From assembly GCF_000224145.3 (NCBI RefSeq), contig NC_020175.2:4799585-4863584 (forward strand): 64,000 nucleotides of DNA, read 5' to 3'. The notes beneath the pieces were generated by a model. The model searched no databases. It was given only the letters and a program-made list of their open reading frames with translations, and was not told the DNA's origin. Below, one piece after another: positions 1 to 15,200 of this stretch. The position numbers and the translations under genes were made by a program. Numbering within the stretch: the stretch's first letter is position 1; each line of letters starts with the position of its first letter. This DNA is from Ciona intestinalis. Lineage: Eukaryota; Chordata; Ascidiacea; Phlebobranchia; Cionidae.

Positions 1-235
1 ACAATGTTCATTGCAAGTTAAAGGTTATAGGTATTATAAATTTATAGGTATTATTGAATGAATACTGAAAGAAGCCCCAAACAAGTTTGGCACTTTGGCT
101 TTAATAAAATCTACATCAATTTTGAAGATTAGTTCTTGAAAATAATACTTTAGTTTTATATCTATTTTGACCATAATCATCGCAACATTGTTATCTACAG
201 CCATACTACGACGCTTGTATGTTTGACTTCTGCAG

Positions 236-3200
236 TCTACCCATCAGACAAATGGCTTGCAATGTGTTTGCTACTTATGCCTTATCTTGCAGCAAACAGG
301 GTGTTGTGTTTGATTGGAGAGCGGAATCTGGTTGTGAGGTTTGTATTACTTTCTATTAACTTTGTATTTGTTTAAACTTGTGTATGATATGTGGTCACAT
401 TTATTAGGATATGTATATATGAGTAAGATGAACATCTTGTTTTTAAACTTTTTTCTGAAAATGTTTTTTTTTTTAAGATTTACATATTAGTTGGCAGGAT
501 CCACACATTTAAATATGTGTGTAAAAAATTAAAAATGTATATGGATAAAGATCCTTTAGTGTGACCTAAAGGTATGACCATAGTTTCGAAAAACAAAACA
601 GCTTCTGAAAAACGATTTTTCGGTAACTTTAATGATTTTTCCGTAACTGTGAAAATTTCCGTAACTTAGGTTGCAATTGTCAGAGCTTCAATCACTCCTA
701 CTGCCATGGGAAAATAAACATTCACCTTCTTATAATGTTACTGCAGGAAACTTGTGAAGACGGTATGATTTGGTCCGAATGTGCCAAGTCATGTGAAGCA
801 TCATGTGGAGCTATACATGAAAATATTCCATGCAGTGAAGAATGTGTTCCAGGTTGTACCTGCCCAGAAGGACAAGTCCTTAGTTATGAAGGTTCTTGTA
901 TTTCTGTGGAAGACTGTCCTTGCTACTTTGATAATGAGAAGTACTTGCCATCTGAATCCCATATGTTGGTATGTTATAAATTTTGATTGAAGTTTTAAGG
1001 AAGGTCGTAATAAGAAATTCAATGTATGTTTTGATATTTTTTTATTTTATTATTTAATATCCCTTGATTGGTGCCTCAAAAAGCTAATGTACTTTTGGTT
1101 CAAGGTTGCTTTTTATTACAGGATTGCAACGTGTGTGAATGCCATAAGGGTAAATGGGAATGCACAGACAACTACTGCCCTGTGTCAGAAGATTGTAAGG
1201 AAAATGAAGTAAGTTTATTTAAAGATTTATTGCTTTGTATGTAATATTACAATAGAAGTTGCTTGTTTTTTTCTTTATTTCTGTGTTTTCTAAAAATGAA
1301 TAAAACAAATTATTTGTTGTTTTTGGAAATTTGTAAAAAGTATTATTTATTTCATTGTTTAAGTAATTTTTTTTCATGATTTATTTTCTTGTTATGTCAT
1401 TTTTTCATAATTTATTTCCTTGTTTTCAGGAATATGTGAAATGCAAATGGGAGGAACAGATTACTTGCTTCAGCATGCATCTTCCACATGATGAACCAAC
1501 CAAACCTGAACATTGTATATCTGGTTGCCAGTGCAAAGAAGGTGAAATTTTAACTTTTTGTGTGTTTTACAAAACCTTCTTTTACTTAACTGGTAGCAAG
1601 AGCAGTATGTACGTTTTTTATATTTGTTTGCATTTACATAAAAAAAGTATTTTTTAAATGCAAATGTCTTCAGGTTTTGTCTTGGATGAGAACAGTGGTG
1701 AATGTGTCACCAAGGAGGGCTGTCCCTGTGTGTATGGTGGTAGAAGCTACAAGGAAGGTGAAGAAATGAGAAAAGATTGCAACACATGTCAATGTGTGGG
1801 CGGTATGTGGACATGCACTGAGAAAATCTGCCAAGGAGAGTGCCACGCTTATGGTCCAACCCATATCACTACATTTGATGGACATTACTACAAGTTTGGA
1901 CAGGTCAGTCATTTCATGTTAGTGCTAATTCTTTTACTAGTTGACTCTCACACTTGTAAGTACCTCCACAAATAGCAATATTAAAAAACATAGGAATATA
2001 TATCTTAACAACTATCATATTACAATTACTTCATGTCTTTTTGCCTTTGCATGTTTTTAACAAATAAGTAGTACCTATCTTAAATGTGCTTACCCAAAGA
2101 TACTTGCATAGTCTTAAGACATGTATCATTTATTTTTAATTTTTTTCTTTAAGACAAAATAATTTTGTTACAATTCTTAGACTAGTAGTAGGTTTCTACA
2201 CATACTTCATAAACAAGGTTAATCATGTGTACATAGGATTGTGAATATGTCCTTGCAAGAAGTACTGATGAAAATGAACATAACTTCCGTATCTCCATCA
2301 CTAATATTCCATGCGGTTCATTTGGAACTGTGTGCAGGTATTAGCATAAAACAATCATATTACTAAAATACACCAAAACATTAAAAAAACGAAGACATTG
2401 TGCCATATATATGGAATGTTATGTTTGTGTTATAACTGATCAGAAATACCATGTTTATATATCTAACGTTATATCACTTCATAAGTTCCTTAATATTAGT
2501 TTGGAGGCCTGATGCCCAGATGTATAACTGCAAAATAAATAAATCTGGCATTTATTTTCTGGTTTTTAATTTTAATCAATCAGTTCTTTAAGTTTGTGGA
2601 CTATTAAATAGTTTCTTAAAATAAAAATGTCAAAAACTTTCCCTTGATCTCATAAAACAAATATTTTTTTGATCAAAATTATTCCTCCGTGCAGTAAATC
2701 GATCACCATGATCGTAAACTACGGAACTCCTGAAGAAGAAACATTAACTCTTGTCCGAGGCAAGAGAGTTGAGATCAGTCGCAACTCTGCTTTTTCTGCT
2801 CGTTTCGCCGGCCTCTATGTTTTTATTGACACCAACATTGGCGTAACTCTGCAGTGGGACAAGGGAACGCATATTATTGTTAAAGTACTTGGTGAACATT
2901 CTGGAAAGGTTGAAGGTCTTTGTGGAAACTATGATCAAAACTCACTAAACGATTTCAAAACAAGTGGTATGTAAAGTTTAAGATTTTTCTTTGGGGTGAA
3001 TGTCTCATTTCATTTTCTTTCAATCATTTTATTTTTAAAAATTTTTTAACTTTATTAAAAATACAATTTTTCTGGGGCTTATCATGACTTCTGAAACCCC
3101 CCGCTGCGTCACTGTTAACATAGAACAATCCCTCAGGTGGACTTGAAACTGGTGACCGATTGGTCATGGCTGAGTCATGGCAGATTGGAATGTGTAAAGA

Positions 3201-6200
3201 TCCAATTAATGTTGATGATGTGGATGGTTGCGCCGGCAATGTGGATCGACGTTTGTGGGCCGAGTCTCGTTGTAATGTGATCAAGACTAAGTTTGCTGCT
3301 TGTCACAGTTATGTCACCTATGAGCCCTACTATGAGCGTTGTGTGTACGACACATGTGCTTGTAATACTGGTGGGGAATGTGAGTGTTTCTGTACTTCCA
3401 TTGCTGCATATGCACAAGAATGTAACAGGCATGGGGCACATCCATACTGGCGTACACAAGATATGTGTCCAATACAATGTGATGGATACAGAGTATACAA
3501 CCCATGTGTGTCGGCTTGTCCTATAACATGTGACAACTTCAACTCCAGAGCAAAGGTAAGTTAAGCTAGAGGTAATGGGTTTAAGGCTCGTCTCTGCTAT
3601 CGTCTAAACAGAGTTCTATAACTCGTAACTCGTAATAGCAGTAACTCATAACTCGTAATTTATTTATCAAGTTAATAAAATTTTAAAAATTGATTTTTTA
3701 ATTGCCTTTTTATTATTGTAATGCTACAGGTTAAAATGGAATCAAATTTACTTTAGGTATAATTTTTAAAATGCTAAATGCATTGCTTTTTTGCTCCTAC
3801 AGATTGAAAGAGAATGCAAGGACTCATGTGTTGAAGGTTGCTCTTGCAAAGGAAAACTTGTTTATGATAGAAAAGAGAAATGTTGTATTGAAAGATCCCA
3901 CTGTGTGTGCACTGTATTGGATGGTGTATTATACGGAGATGGAGACAAGATTTTCAGCATGTCTGATGAATGCAAAAGCTGGTAATATATCATTAAGTAG
4001 TAATGGTATGTTTGAAATTGGGGGGGTTGTTACACTTTTGATAAATCAGTCAGTTATATTTTGGTTTGACAAAACAACTTATGTAATAGTTTGAATTATA
4101 AGCAAAGTTATACAATAATTATATTAGCAGCAAATGATTTGTATAGTTTGATAACGGTTTACAGATTTTTTTTAAACAGCTAACATTCTTTATTTTATCA
4201 CAATGTGTTTAATGTTTTATTACATATTGGGTTTCATGTTTGTATTAAAACTGACTTAAAATTCTTTATGCACCTGTTTTTTCATAAAATAGTTACCATT
4301 CTTTATTTTCACACAGTTATTGCATGGACCATGAGATTCATTGTCTTGGTCTCCCATGTCCTGACAATTACCTTCCACCAGTAATGCCTTGCACGATCAG
4401 ATATTGGGAAAGATTGGACCACAAGAAATACAATCCATTCTTGCTTAAACCATCAAAAGAAACATGTTCACTTGAAATTGAAAAAGCTATTGGTGGGTGT
4501 GATTTTCTTGATATGAGGATTTGTTGATTTTTGTGACACCATTTGACTAATACACTCTCTATTGCAGCTCTGTGTCCAGTAGAGCAACAGAACCACTGTG
4601 GATACCGATGTAGTGAATTGTGCCATGCTTGGAGATCTGCTACATATGAGTGTGTGCATGGATCAAAGAGAGAATGTTGCTTAACATGCGGACAACAAAT
4701 CACTAAATGTTCCGCTGGTCAAGTTTTGAGAGACGCCGACACATGCTGTGCTCCACAAGACTGCCCTTGTCTTCTTCCAAATGGAAATATTTTAGCGGTA
4801 GGTTTTTATTCATATAATGGTAATATGCATGCCTCTAGCTCATAGCTTACAGGTTCAAGACTGACTGTTACTACTATTAGGGTCATGTGTGTTACTCCTC
4901 TAACTTTCTAAATCTTCGCTACCATAATTAAAGAGCTAAATGAAATTATTATATTAATTAAGTAGTTCTCCTTAATCCATATACAAACAGTGAAAAAATC
5001 TTTCCAAACTAACTCAGAAGCAGAACGCTTGTTTTATACCCTCTGCCGTTGAATAAAGCAAGTTACATTCTTTTATTCAATGTTTACATTAACATGTTTT
5101 GTAATGTTTCTCTTTTTTTCAGCCTGGTGATAACTGGGATTGCAGAGTGTCCTGCGTAAGATATTATTGCTGGAACAACAAACTTGAAGAGTCAATTTTA
5201 TCTGGCTGCACTCCTGAGCCTGAAACTAAATGCTTGCCTGAGATCGAAAGTGAAAGCACGGAAGAATATCCAAGTTATACAGCAATGAGCATTAAATATC
5301 CAGAAATTGAAGAGGCACCTGTACCAGTAGTACCACCAGTTGAAATCGAACCAGTACAAGAAACAAAGGTGATAATAAATACAAACGATAAGCAACGTCT
5401 AATACAAATTTCACAAAACTAACTTAGGCCATTTAGAATTTGAATTCGAAAGACAGTTAAGATATGTTTAAAACATAAGAAGTTTTTGTTATCATTTAAA
5501 GCTATGATGGTATAGTTTTGCTTTAACTACATATAAACAAGTGGGGCTGTAAACATTAGCATCACCCAATTTATATTGAAAAAAATACTTAACTTTTTTA
5601 AAATGCAGTAATACCTTTTTTTCTTTTAAAATACCGGACCTTTAATGAAGTGAATGCATTAATGTAATATACTTCGGCTCTACTTAAACCGTCTATGTAA
5701 AACAAAGAATATTTCACATTTAAATCTAAACTGGGTTGCTATAACTAATAATATCACATTTCTTTCAAAAGTTTAGGTAAAAAGTCAGCTGGGACAATCA
5801 TAGCCTTACCTATGAGTAGATGAAGCTAATAACACCCATATCACTTATTCAGTTTATTTTAACTGAATGTTGTATGTTTATTTAGGAATAAGTACAAAGC
5901 AATTTTATAGGTTAACCTATTTTTTCTAGGTTTCTCTGCCATGCGATGATGTTACAACAAGTATTGTAGAATCTGCATTAGTTGATGTAATGCATGATAA
6001 AGAATCTACTAATTTTTTCAATGATGTTATCGATATTCCAAGTCCTCCATTGCAACCAAAAATCGATCCAACAATTGCAGAATTTGCACCCACGCCTGTG
6101 GTAATAGAGGATGAAGTACCATGCTTTGTTCCAACACCAGAACAACCATTCATTGATGCACCAGTTCCAAAATTCACCCCAACACCAACATACATTGATG

Positions 6201-9200
6201 GTGAAGTACCAAGCTTTGTCTTACCACCAGAACAACCATTCATTGATGCACCAGTTCCAAAATTTACACCAACACCAGTTAATACCTTTGTTCCAGAAGT
6301 TGGAGTCGATATTCCACAAGCCATCCCTACTGGTTTTGGACCAAAACCAGTTGTTGAAATGTTTGAAGAAGGTTATCTCTCTCCTATTGAGAAGTTCTCA
6401 CCTGAACCTTGCATTGATATTGCTGTTCCATCACCAACATCATTTGCTCCTGAACCTTGTGTAGACACATTTATTCCTTCACCTGCTCCATTTGCTCCTG
6501 TTCCATGTGTTGATACTTTCGTACCAACTGTAGGAAAGGCTGTTCCACAACCATCAGAAGAATATTACCCAACACCAGAACAATATGGTCCAGTTCCATG
6601 CGTTGACACCTTTGTACCAACTGTAGGAAAGGCTGTACCTCAACCATCTGGAGAATATTACCCAACACCAGAACAGTATGGTCCAGCTCCATGCGTTGAC
6701 ACCTTCGTACCAACCATAGGAAAGGCCAATCCACAACCATCAGGAAAATATTTCGCAACACCAGAACAACCATTCATTGATGCACCAGTTCCAAACTTCA
6801 CTCCAACACCAACCTACATTGATGGTGAAGTACCTTGTGTGGACACATTTATTCCTTCACCTGCTTCATTTGCTCCTGTGCCTTATGTTGATACTATCGT
6901 ACCAACTGTAGGAAAGGCTGTTCCACAACCATCAGGAGAATATTACCCAACACCAGAACAACCATTCATTGATGCACCAGTTCCAAAATTCACACCAACA
7001 CCAACATTCATTCATACTGAAGCACCATGCTTTGTTCCAACACCAGAACAACCATTCATTAATGCGCCAGTACCAAAATTCACCCCAACACCAACATTTA
7101 TTAATGATGAAGTACCATGCTTTGTTCCAACACCAGAACAACCATTCATTGATGCGCCAGTACCAAAATTTACACCAACACCAGTTAATACCTTTGTTCC
7201 AGAAGTTGGAGTCGATATTCCACAACCTATCCCAACCGGTTTTGGACCAAAACCAGTTGTTGAAATGTTTGAAGAAGGTTATCTCTCTCCTAATGAGAAG
7301 TTCTCACCTGAACCTTTCATTGACGTTGCTGTTCCATTACCGACTCCATTTGCTCCTGAACCTTGTGCAGACACATTTATTCCTTCACCTGCTTCATTTG
7401 CTCCTGTTCCATGCATTGATACCTTTGTACCAACCGAAGGAAAGGCTGTTCCACAACCATCTGGAGAATATTACCCAACACCAGAACAATATGGTCCAGT
7501 TCCATGCGTTGATACCTTCGTACCAACTNNGTAGGAAAGGCTTGTTNNNNNNNNNNNNNNNNNNNNNNNNNNNNNNNNNNNNNNNNNNNNNNNNNNNNNN
7601 NNNNNNNNNNNNNNNNNNNNNNNNNNNNNNNNNNNNNNNNNNNNNNNNNNNNNNNNNNNNNNNNNNNNNNNTCACCTGAACCTTGCATTGAAGTTGTTAT
7701 ACCACCACCAACTCCATTTGCTCCCGAACCTTGTTGTAGACACATTTATTCCATCATCTGCTCCATTTGCTTCTGTTCCATGTATTGATACCTTCGTACC
7801 AACTGTAGGAAAGGCTGTACCACAACCATCTGGAGAATATTACCCAACACCAGAACAATATGGTCCAGTTCCATGCGTTGATACCTTCGTACCAACTGTA
7901 GGAAAAGCTGTACCACAACCATCTGGAGAATATTACCCAACACCAGAACAATATGGTCCAGTTCCATGCGTTGACACCTTCGTACCAACTGTAGGAAAGG
8001 CTGTTCCACAACCATCTGGAGAATATTACCCAACACCAGAACAATATGGTCCAGTTCCATGCGTTGACACTTTCGTACCAACTGTAGGAAAGGCTGTTCC
8101 ACAACTATCTGGTGAATATTACCCAACACCAGAACAGTATGGTCCAGTTCCATGTCTTGATAACTATCTTCCAGAAATTGGAGTCGGTATTCCTCAACCC
8201 ATCCCAACAGGTTTCGGCCCAAAACCAGTTGTTGAAATATTTGAGGAAGGTTATCTCTCTTCTTCCCAGAAATTGCCACAAAAACCCTGCACTCAATCTG
8301 TTGAGCATGTTGAAATTCCTTGTGTTGAGAAACCTTTTGATTTGAAATCAACCAAAGCAAGGTATTTTTGTTCAAAAATGTTTTTCTGTTGATTGATATT
8401 GTGTTGATTCTTTTCCACCTTAATTTCCTTTTTTTGGAAATTTGTTATCTTAAATATTTAAATGTTACTTCTTTTACAAAAAAATAATGTTAAGATTTTC
8501 TTGTTTATTATTAACAAACATTTTATTTTTCTAATATTTTATTTCTGGAACTTTTTCTAAAAAAATTTAAACACAGAGTTTGTCCTGGTGTTCCTCAAAA
8601 TGTTGATATTCAATGTCCTTGTGATACTTATTGGGATGGTAAAACTTGTGTTGGAATCCATGATTGTCCATGTGTTTCTGAGGATATTATTCGCCAGGTA
8701 TTATTTTATTCATAATTCTTTTAGGACTATTTTATATACTACAAGATGTTTATTTCTTTGTTAGACTGGCTCTGTATGGAAAGAGGATGAGGGTTGTACA
8801 AACTGTATTTGCATTGCTGGTGTCTCAAAATGCACACCTCAAATATGTGACATCACTTCATGCAGCTTAGGATTTAAACTTGTTACTCCAGTTGGTTCCT
8901 GCTGTCCAGTATGTGAACCTATTGACACTACATGTCTGGATGGAAGCAAATTGGTATGTTTTTATACGGTTTTCATAAATGTGTTTTTAATTTTGTATTT
9001 GATAATTGATTTAAATTTTTGTTTTTGACCAATTTAGGTTGGTGAGACATGGACTGACAACTGTGAAGATTGCATTTGTACCGAAACTGGTGTGACTTGC
9101 AATCCTGTTCAATGCCCACCAATAGTCATGCCTGTATGCAGCCCTGGTTATGAACTTGTTCAAAAACTTGGTGGTTGTTGTCCAGTGTATGAATGTGTAT

Positions 9201-12200
9201 GTGACAAGAGCTCATGCAACAATGAAGTACCAGTTTGTGAACAATACTATGAACCAGTTCCTATTGATATTGATTCATGTTGTCCTAAATATCAATGTGC
9301 TTGCAAGATTGAGTTGTGCCCTAAGGTATTCTGCAAGGTAGATGAAAGGAAGATCCGAGTCTATTCGGATAATGCATGCTGCCCAGAATACAGGTTTGAA
9401 ATAATGGGAAAAATATTGTAAACCTAGATTACTTATTGTTTAACTTAAATCGTCACAAGTGGTTAGAATGCCTGCCCCTAGCCCATATTTGGTTTCTCTA
9501 AATCATCAACCATACATTATTACAATAAAAAAGAAAATCTCTTATCAAAAAATTATCACCTACAAAGTTACATATGTGATAACTTATGATCGGGCCTGAG
9601 GTGTATGGATTCGAACACTTGTTTTTATAACAACTTATATTTCTGCCATACGAAGAAGAATAGTAACATTATTTCATTCATTCAACCAGGTGTCAACGTG
9701 TTGGATGCGTAGACAGCAAGGGAGTTGAGCATGAAGTTGGTTCATACTTTGTTAACCCATTGGATTCTTGTTCTGAATGCTCATGTCTTAGTGATGGTGT
9801 TGTTTCATGCAAAGCAAAGGCATGTAACACACAATTCATCAGTGTATGTCCAAATGGAGCTATGCCACTTAAGAGAACCACATCGGACGGTTGTTGCACA
9901 GAATATGTTTGCGACTGTAAGTTTTAAGCTTACATCTATCACAGCCATATAAGTAACTAACGCCTTATAAGTTTATCAAGCCCCTTACCACCTAACCACA
10001 GTGGTTAAAACAATCACTAACGGTTTAGGCATAAAGTTTAACAATAATTGCTCCAATCTAATAGTTACCCATTCATATGTTGTTGAAATTTTTACTTTTA
10101 CATGAAAGAATAAAAAAAGGGATTTAACTTGTAAGCAAGAATGGTATATGTGAAACAGGGTGTTGTAACAACTGTCGATGCCATTAAAAGATAAAGAGTT
10201 GACATTCATTTATAAAGTTGTACTTTTATATTCAAGGTATGTGCTCTGGTTTGAACTTTGGATGGAATACTTTTGATGATCGTTACATGTCTGACAACCA
10301 AGCTGGTGTGTTCACTGTTGTAAAGGATACCAATTCTAAGGACTTCTCTATATCCATCAACAAGGTTGAATGTGAATCAGGAATGTGTGTTGAATACATT
10401 CATGTAGAAGACTTTGTTGCTAAACATTCTGTCAAAATCTTTGGAGATGGAAAGGTATGTTATGTTTTTGATTGCCGGGTATTTAACAGTTTTCTATAAT
10501 CTTGAGTGCAGATTAGGTGTTACTTGAATGTTTAGTTTAATATGCCAATTCTTACCTACAAGTCATCTAGCATGCCTTGCTGCAGGAGCTTACCACTATA
10601 GATTACAACAGTGAACTCTGGTTATTTCAGGTTGAAATTGACGGTGAAGAAGTTTTAGTATCTGCTGACAAAGAAACCACAATCAAGGGATTCAGAATTT
10701 CCGTTGATTCAAGTGGCGAATACAAGGTTACTTCTGAAGTAACTGGTATCTTTGCTTCTATTAGCAGCGGAGGTTCCTCATGGTCAGTAAGAGTACCTGC
10801 TGAATACAGCGGCTCTACCATCGGTCTGTGTGGTCAATGTGATGGAGACAAGTCAAATGACTGTTGGGATGGCGTCAAGGTATGATGGCTGAAATTACAC
10901 TAAATGTTTTTGCTCATTTTTCTTCAACTCAGATAGTTTTTAGCAGTCTTATTAATTGAACAGAATTGAAACTGTTTGCTCTACAGACAATAAACATACA
11001 CCTCTATGTCTTTTATTGTGTTGTAATCACTATTGTGTTACTTTTACCCCCAACCTGCCTATTTTTAGTACATTGTCAAAATTATTATTACTGCTATGAA
11101 ACAGATAATTTACATTATTTTTAACACACAAATCTTTTGCAGGTTATTGACAGCGTTCAAGAGTTTGTCACTTGCTTCGGTGCTTCACCAACTATGCCAA
11201 TGTTTGTGCCACAGCCAGAAGTCTGCATTGAAGGAGATAAATGTGCAGCCCTTATTACCAGCTCATTTGATACTTGCACAGTCACACCTGATATGTACAT
11301 TCAATCTTGTGTTGCAAGCATTTGCAATGGTAAGTATAATGTTAGAAATAAAATAGAGTTGTTTATTTCCCAACAAATTTCGTGCAATAGCACAGTAATC
11401 AAGAGATTTAATGCCTATTGCTTCAATCCTACTAAAACTAATGTTCGCAAACAAGAGATTTATTGCTTTTTGCTTAAACTCAATGGTCACTAATGGGTTG
11501 TCAAGTTTATTTATTTACACAGAAACAAAACAAGGATAAAATTATGATCACCCACAAAGTAACATATGTGGTAACTTGTAAGCGGATACAAGTATGTATA
11601 AAACAAAGTACTTAACAACTGTTGTTTCTCCCCTGCAAGAAGTAATAAGTGACCATCATTTATTAATTCATTCAACAATTATCAAAGGTGGAGACGAATG
11701 TGAAGCTCTCGCCTCGATGGCTTCTGCTTGTCGATCGAATGGATATTGTATTGAATGGAGAAGTGACACTGTATGTCCTCTGACATGCCCAATGGATAAG
11801 ATTTACAAAGCATGCGGTCCAACAGTTGTGAAAACTTGCGAGAACTACAAGACCTACGCCACACTACCAGTTGAATACACAGCAGAAGGATGTTTCTGTC
11901 CAGACAACTTGGTAAAATATATTTTAGGAATCTTGCAACATATCTTACAAATATAAAAAAAATAAATATTTATATTTAAAACCGTGCATTACAGGTGTAC
12001 AGTGAAGGTAGATGCATTGCACCATCTTCTTGCCCAGTCTGCACTGACGAACTTGGCTGTGGAAGATATGCCGGAGAATTCTGGAAACACACAAGAGATG
12101 CTTGCATCACTTGCACTTGTACCAATGAAGGAACAATTGTAAGTGAACAACAAAACTTAGGCTGTTTATTTTTACCACTACAATTTACTAATAAATATTA

Positions 12201-15200
12201 AAGTTTATCTTGAATTAATATTCTTATTTTAACCTTAACTTCTTGAAAACAATGTTTACTTTAATTTGTGTAAATTAAGACTATTTTAACTTAAATTTGT
12301 GCGGTTTAGAAATTATGCCTATTTATACTATAAACTATACTTACTCAAAAGTAAACTAACTTTAACTCGTGCCACTGAAAATGACACTGACTTTAACATA
12401 TACCACCAGGTTCAATCTGCTGTGACTTGCTCTAGCAAACCAGAATGTGCTGCTGATGAAAACTTGGTTATGATTCAAAATGATATCTGTTGCCCAGTTT
12501 ACGAATGTGTACCAACTGAGAAATGCCAGGTACTTATATTGTTTAAAGGTATTACAGTGTTGAAAATATAAATCGTAAAGCTGTATTGTATTAACAGTAG
12601 GTCTTTTTTCACAAGGGAACAAACATGACGCTAATAAATTAATTAACATGATTTAGTTTCTAAATAGAAAATGTTTAGAAAGTTTTTCTATCCAGATTTA
12701 GAGCTACAGAAACACCATTCCTATAAAAAGTCCTTTAAATTATAAATTATCTATGATGTATAACCAGTTCTATTTCATAGGAAAATACCAAAGTTAAATT
12801 TAAATGTAAATTAAACAAATTTAAGATTTCTTTTTTCACAGAATGTTATTTGTCCTGTCTACCCAACACCTGTTTGTGGAGCTGGGGAAGAAGTTGAAAG
12901 CATAGTTCACGACGAATGTTGTGTTGAATTCAAGTGTGCTTGCAATGCAGACTTGTGTCCAATCGTTCAAGTAACTTGTGAGGTAAGTTGGTTTCTCCAT
13001 TACTGTGAGCATGTCTCTTTCAGACGTAGAAGGGTGTTGGGGTAATAGGCCAAAGTCGGCCGAAACCCCAGGTCCTGAAGGACCTTACCCATACAGAATA
13101 AAAAAAAACAAAAATAATTGGTTTATCCTGATTTCAAAGTTAACTTTTGTAATTATAAGTTATGTGTAAAATCACTTCGATATAAACATTTAATGCATAC
13201 ATTTTACTGATTTATTTGGGCAAATCTTTACTATACAACAAAAAATTACATGTTTGAAAAATTTTAGCCACTTTTAATATTTCAGACAATTTGATGATCT
13301 TAGCTATAATGAATTAATTGCAAAAATAACTTTTTTTTTAATTATTTTTATTCAATTTGATTTGCCAAACAATAGGAAGGAGAAGAAATTATGACGGTTC
13401 CCAGCAAATGCTGCGAATCCAAGGTATGTGATTGCCGACCAGAGACATGTCCTGAACCACCAACTTGCGAAGAAGAAGGTTTCGATCTTGCTTTGGTCAG
13501 CTGTGGAAGATGTTGCTCTACTTATGAGTGCAGGTATTTAAACTTTATGTAGTGATAAACCAATCTGGCTTAAATCATAAGACTGATGTGGGACCTTACC
13601 CTCACAGAATAGAGCTTGGACTCGTGTGTATATGAGTAAGGTCTTATGACAAAGATCGCCAGGAGATTTACTTGTGTTACCAAAATAGGTATAGGTACCA
13701 GAATAACTGAATTGGGAAGCGAGAATTGTTTTAACACAGGTGTTTTGTTTCATACACCTTGTGCACGCTTTTGAGTTACCACATAGGTAACTTTGCAAGT
13801 TTCCAGGTTTATTTAAACACCATGGTTTGGTTAGCAAATGCTCTTGGATTAATTAAATTTTAAACAGAGTTTAGTAAGTAAGGCTTATATGTTACCAGAT
13901 GTACAAGATCTACTTGTCCAGTTGATGTTATATTGTCTTGCGACCTTGGCGAAGTTAAGACAGTCAAGAACCCTGGTGAATGTTGCACCAAGTATGAATG
14001 TGTTTGTGACAAATCTACTTGTCCTATCGCCATCAAATCTTGCCCACAAGGATATAAACTTAAGGTGAGAAAATATTTACATATTTGATTATTGTCGATT
14101 ATTTATCCTTGCTTGGTTATGCAATTTCGGAAGTTATAATACAGGTATTTTATTTCATACACCGCTTGCTCACAAGTGGTATGTAACTTTGTGAGTAATT
14201 GTTTTTTTTTATGTCTCCATTATTTGACAATTGGAAAATTACATTAGGGTCCTGTCCAAGCACCCACACACTCCCATAATGGTGGCACTGTATGCCCACA
14301 ACAGTGTCATCATCAAGCCTAGACCCCATTATCCTTTGATGTCATAGTTCCATTAAATTAATCCATGTATTATATCCTAGACCACAACTCTTGAAGGAAA
14401 GTGTTGCTCGGAAGTTACTGAATGCGTTTGCGATGAAAGTGCTTGCCCAACATACAAGGGAGCTACATGTGATGCTTCTGCTGGTTACAAGGCAGTTACT
14501 ACTGGCTCAGTATGGACCACATACGTTGTACCAGACTGTTGTCCAATCATCTATGAAGAAGTCTGTGTTTGTGACAAGTAGGGACTTTATTTTTACGCAG
14601 TAGTTTTTAATCCATTAATAGAAATTTTAGATATATCTAAAACAAAATGATTGGGCTGTTTACCAAACGATTTAATACATTATTTCAAATATTTTATAAA
14701 AATATATAAAAGAAATACATACATTGAAGTTATACAAAAAATTATTTAGTTTTTGTGTCGTAATATTACTGTAATTTTTCCATTTTTTTCTCATATTATT
14801 TTTACCTTTGCTACTGCTATCAACTAGAAAAAATAAAATATATTTATCCTGTAATAGATTTAAGTGCTTAAAATCACCATTTTTAAATAACCAGGTCTCT
14901 CTGCCCTGCTGTTGAAACACCACAATGTGAATCTTACCAAGTCATGATCCAAGAACCAACATCAGCTTGCTGCACTGAATACAAATGTATCTGCGACATT
15001 ACACGATGCAATGTTGGCGTCACATCTTGCCCATGCAACAAACATGTTGAGATCACAAGAGAGAATGAATGTTGTGAACTTGCTACTTGTATCTGCAACA
15101 CATGCGTTGAACCAACACCATGTAAAGAAGGATGGACCGCTGCTGATCTTACAGATGACTGCGGCTGTATTACTCGTAAGTTCGAACAACTTTATTATTT

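Noticed and set aside
7746-8375. Long antisense open frame across the mucin repeats
   Set aside because: It is the periodic reverse frame of a 93-bp coding repeat whose length is a multiple of three. The + strand frame continues a secreted cysteine-rich protein on both sides.
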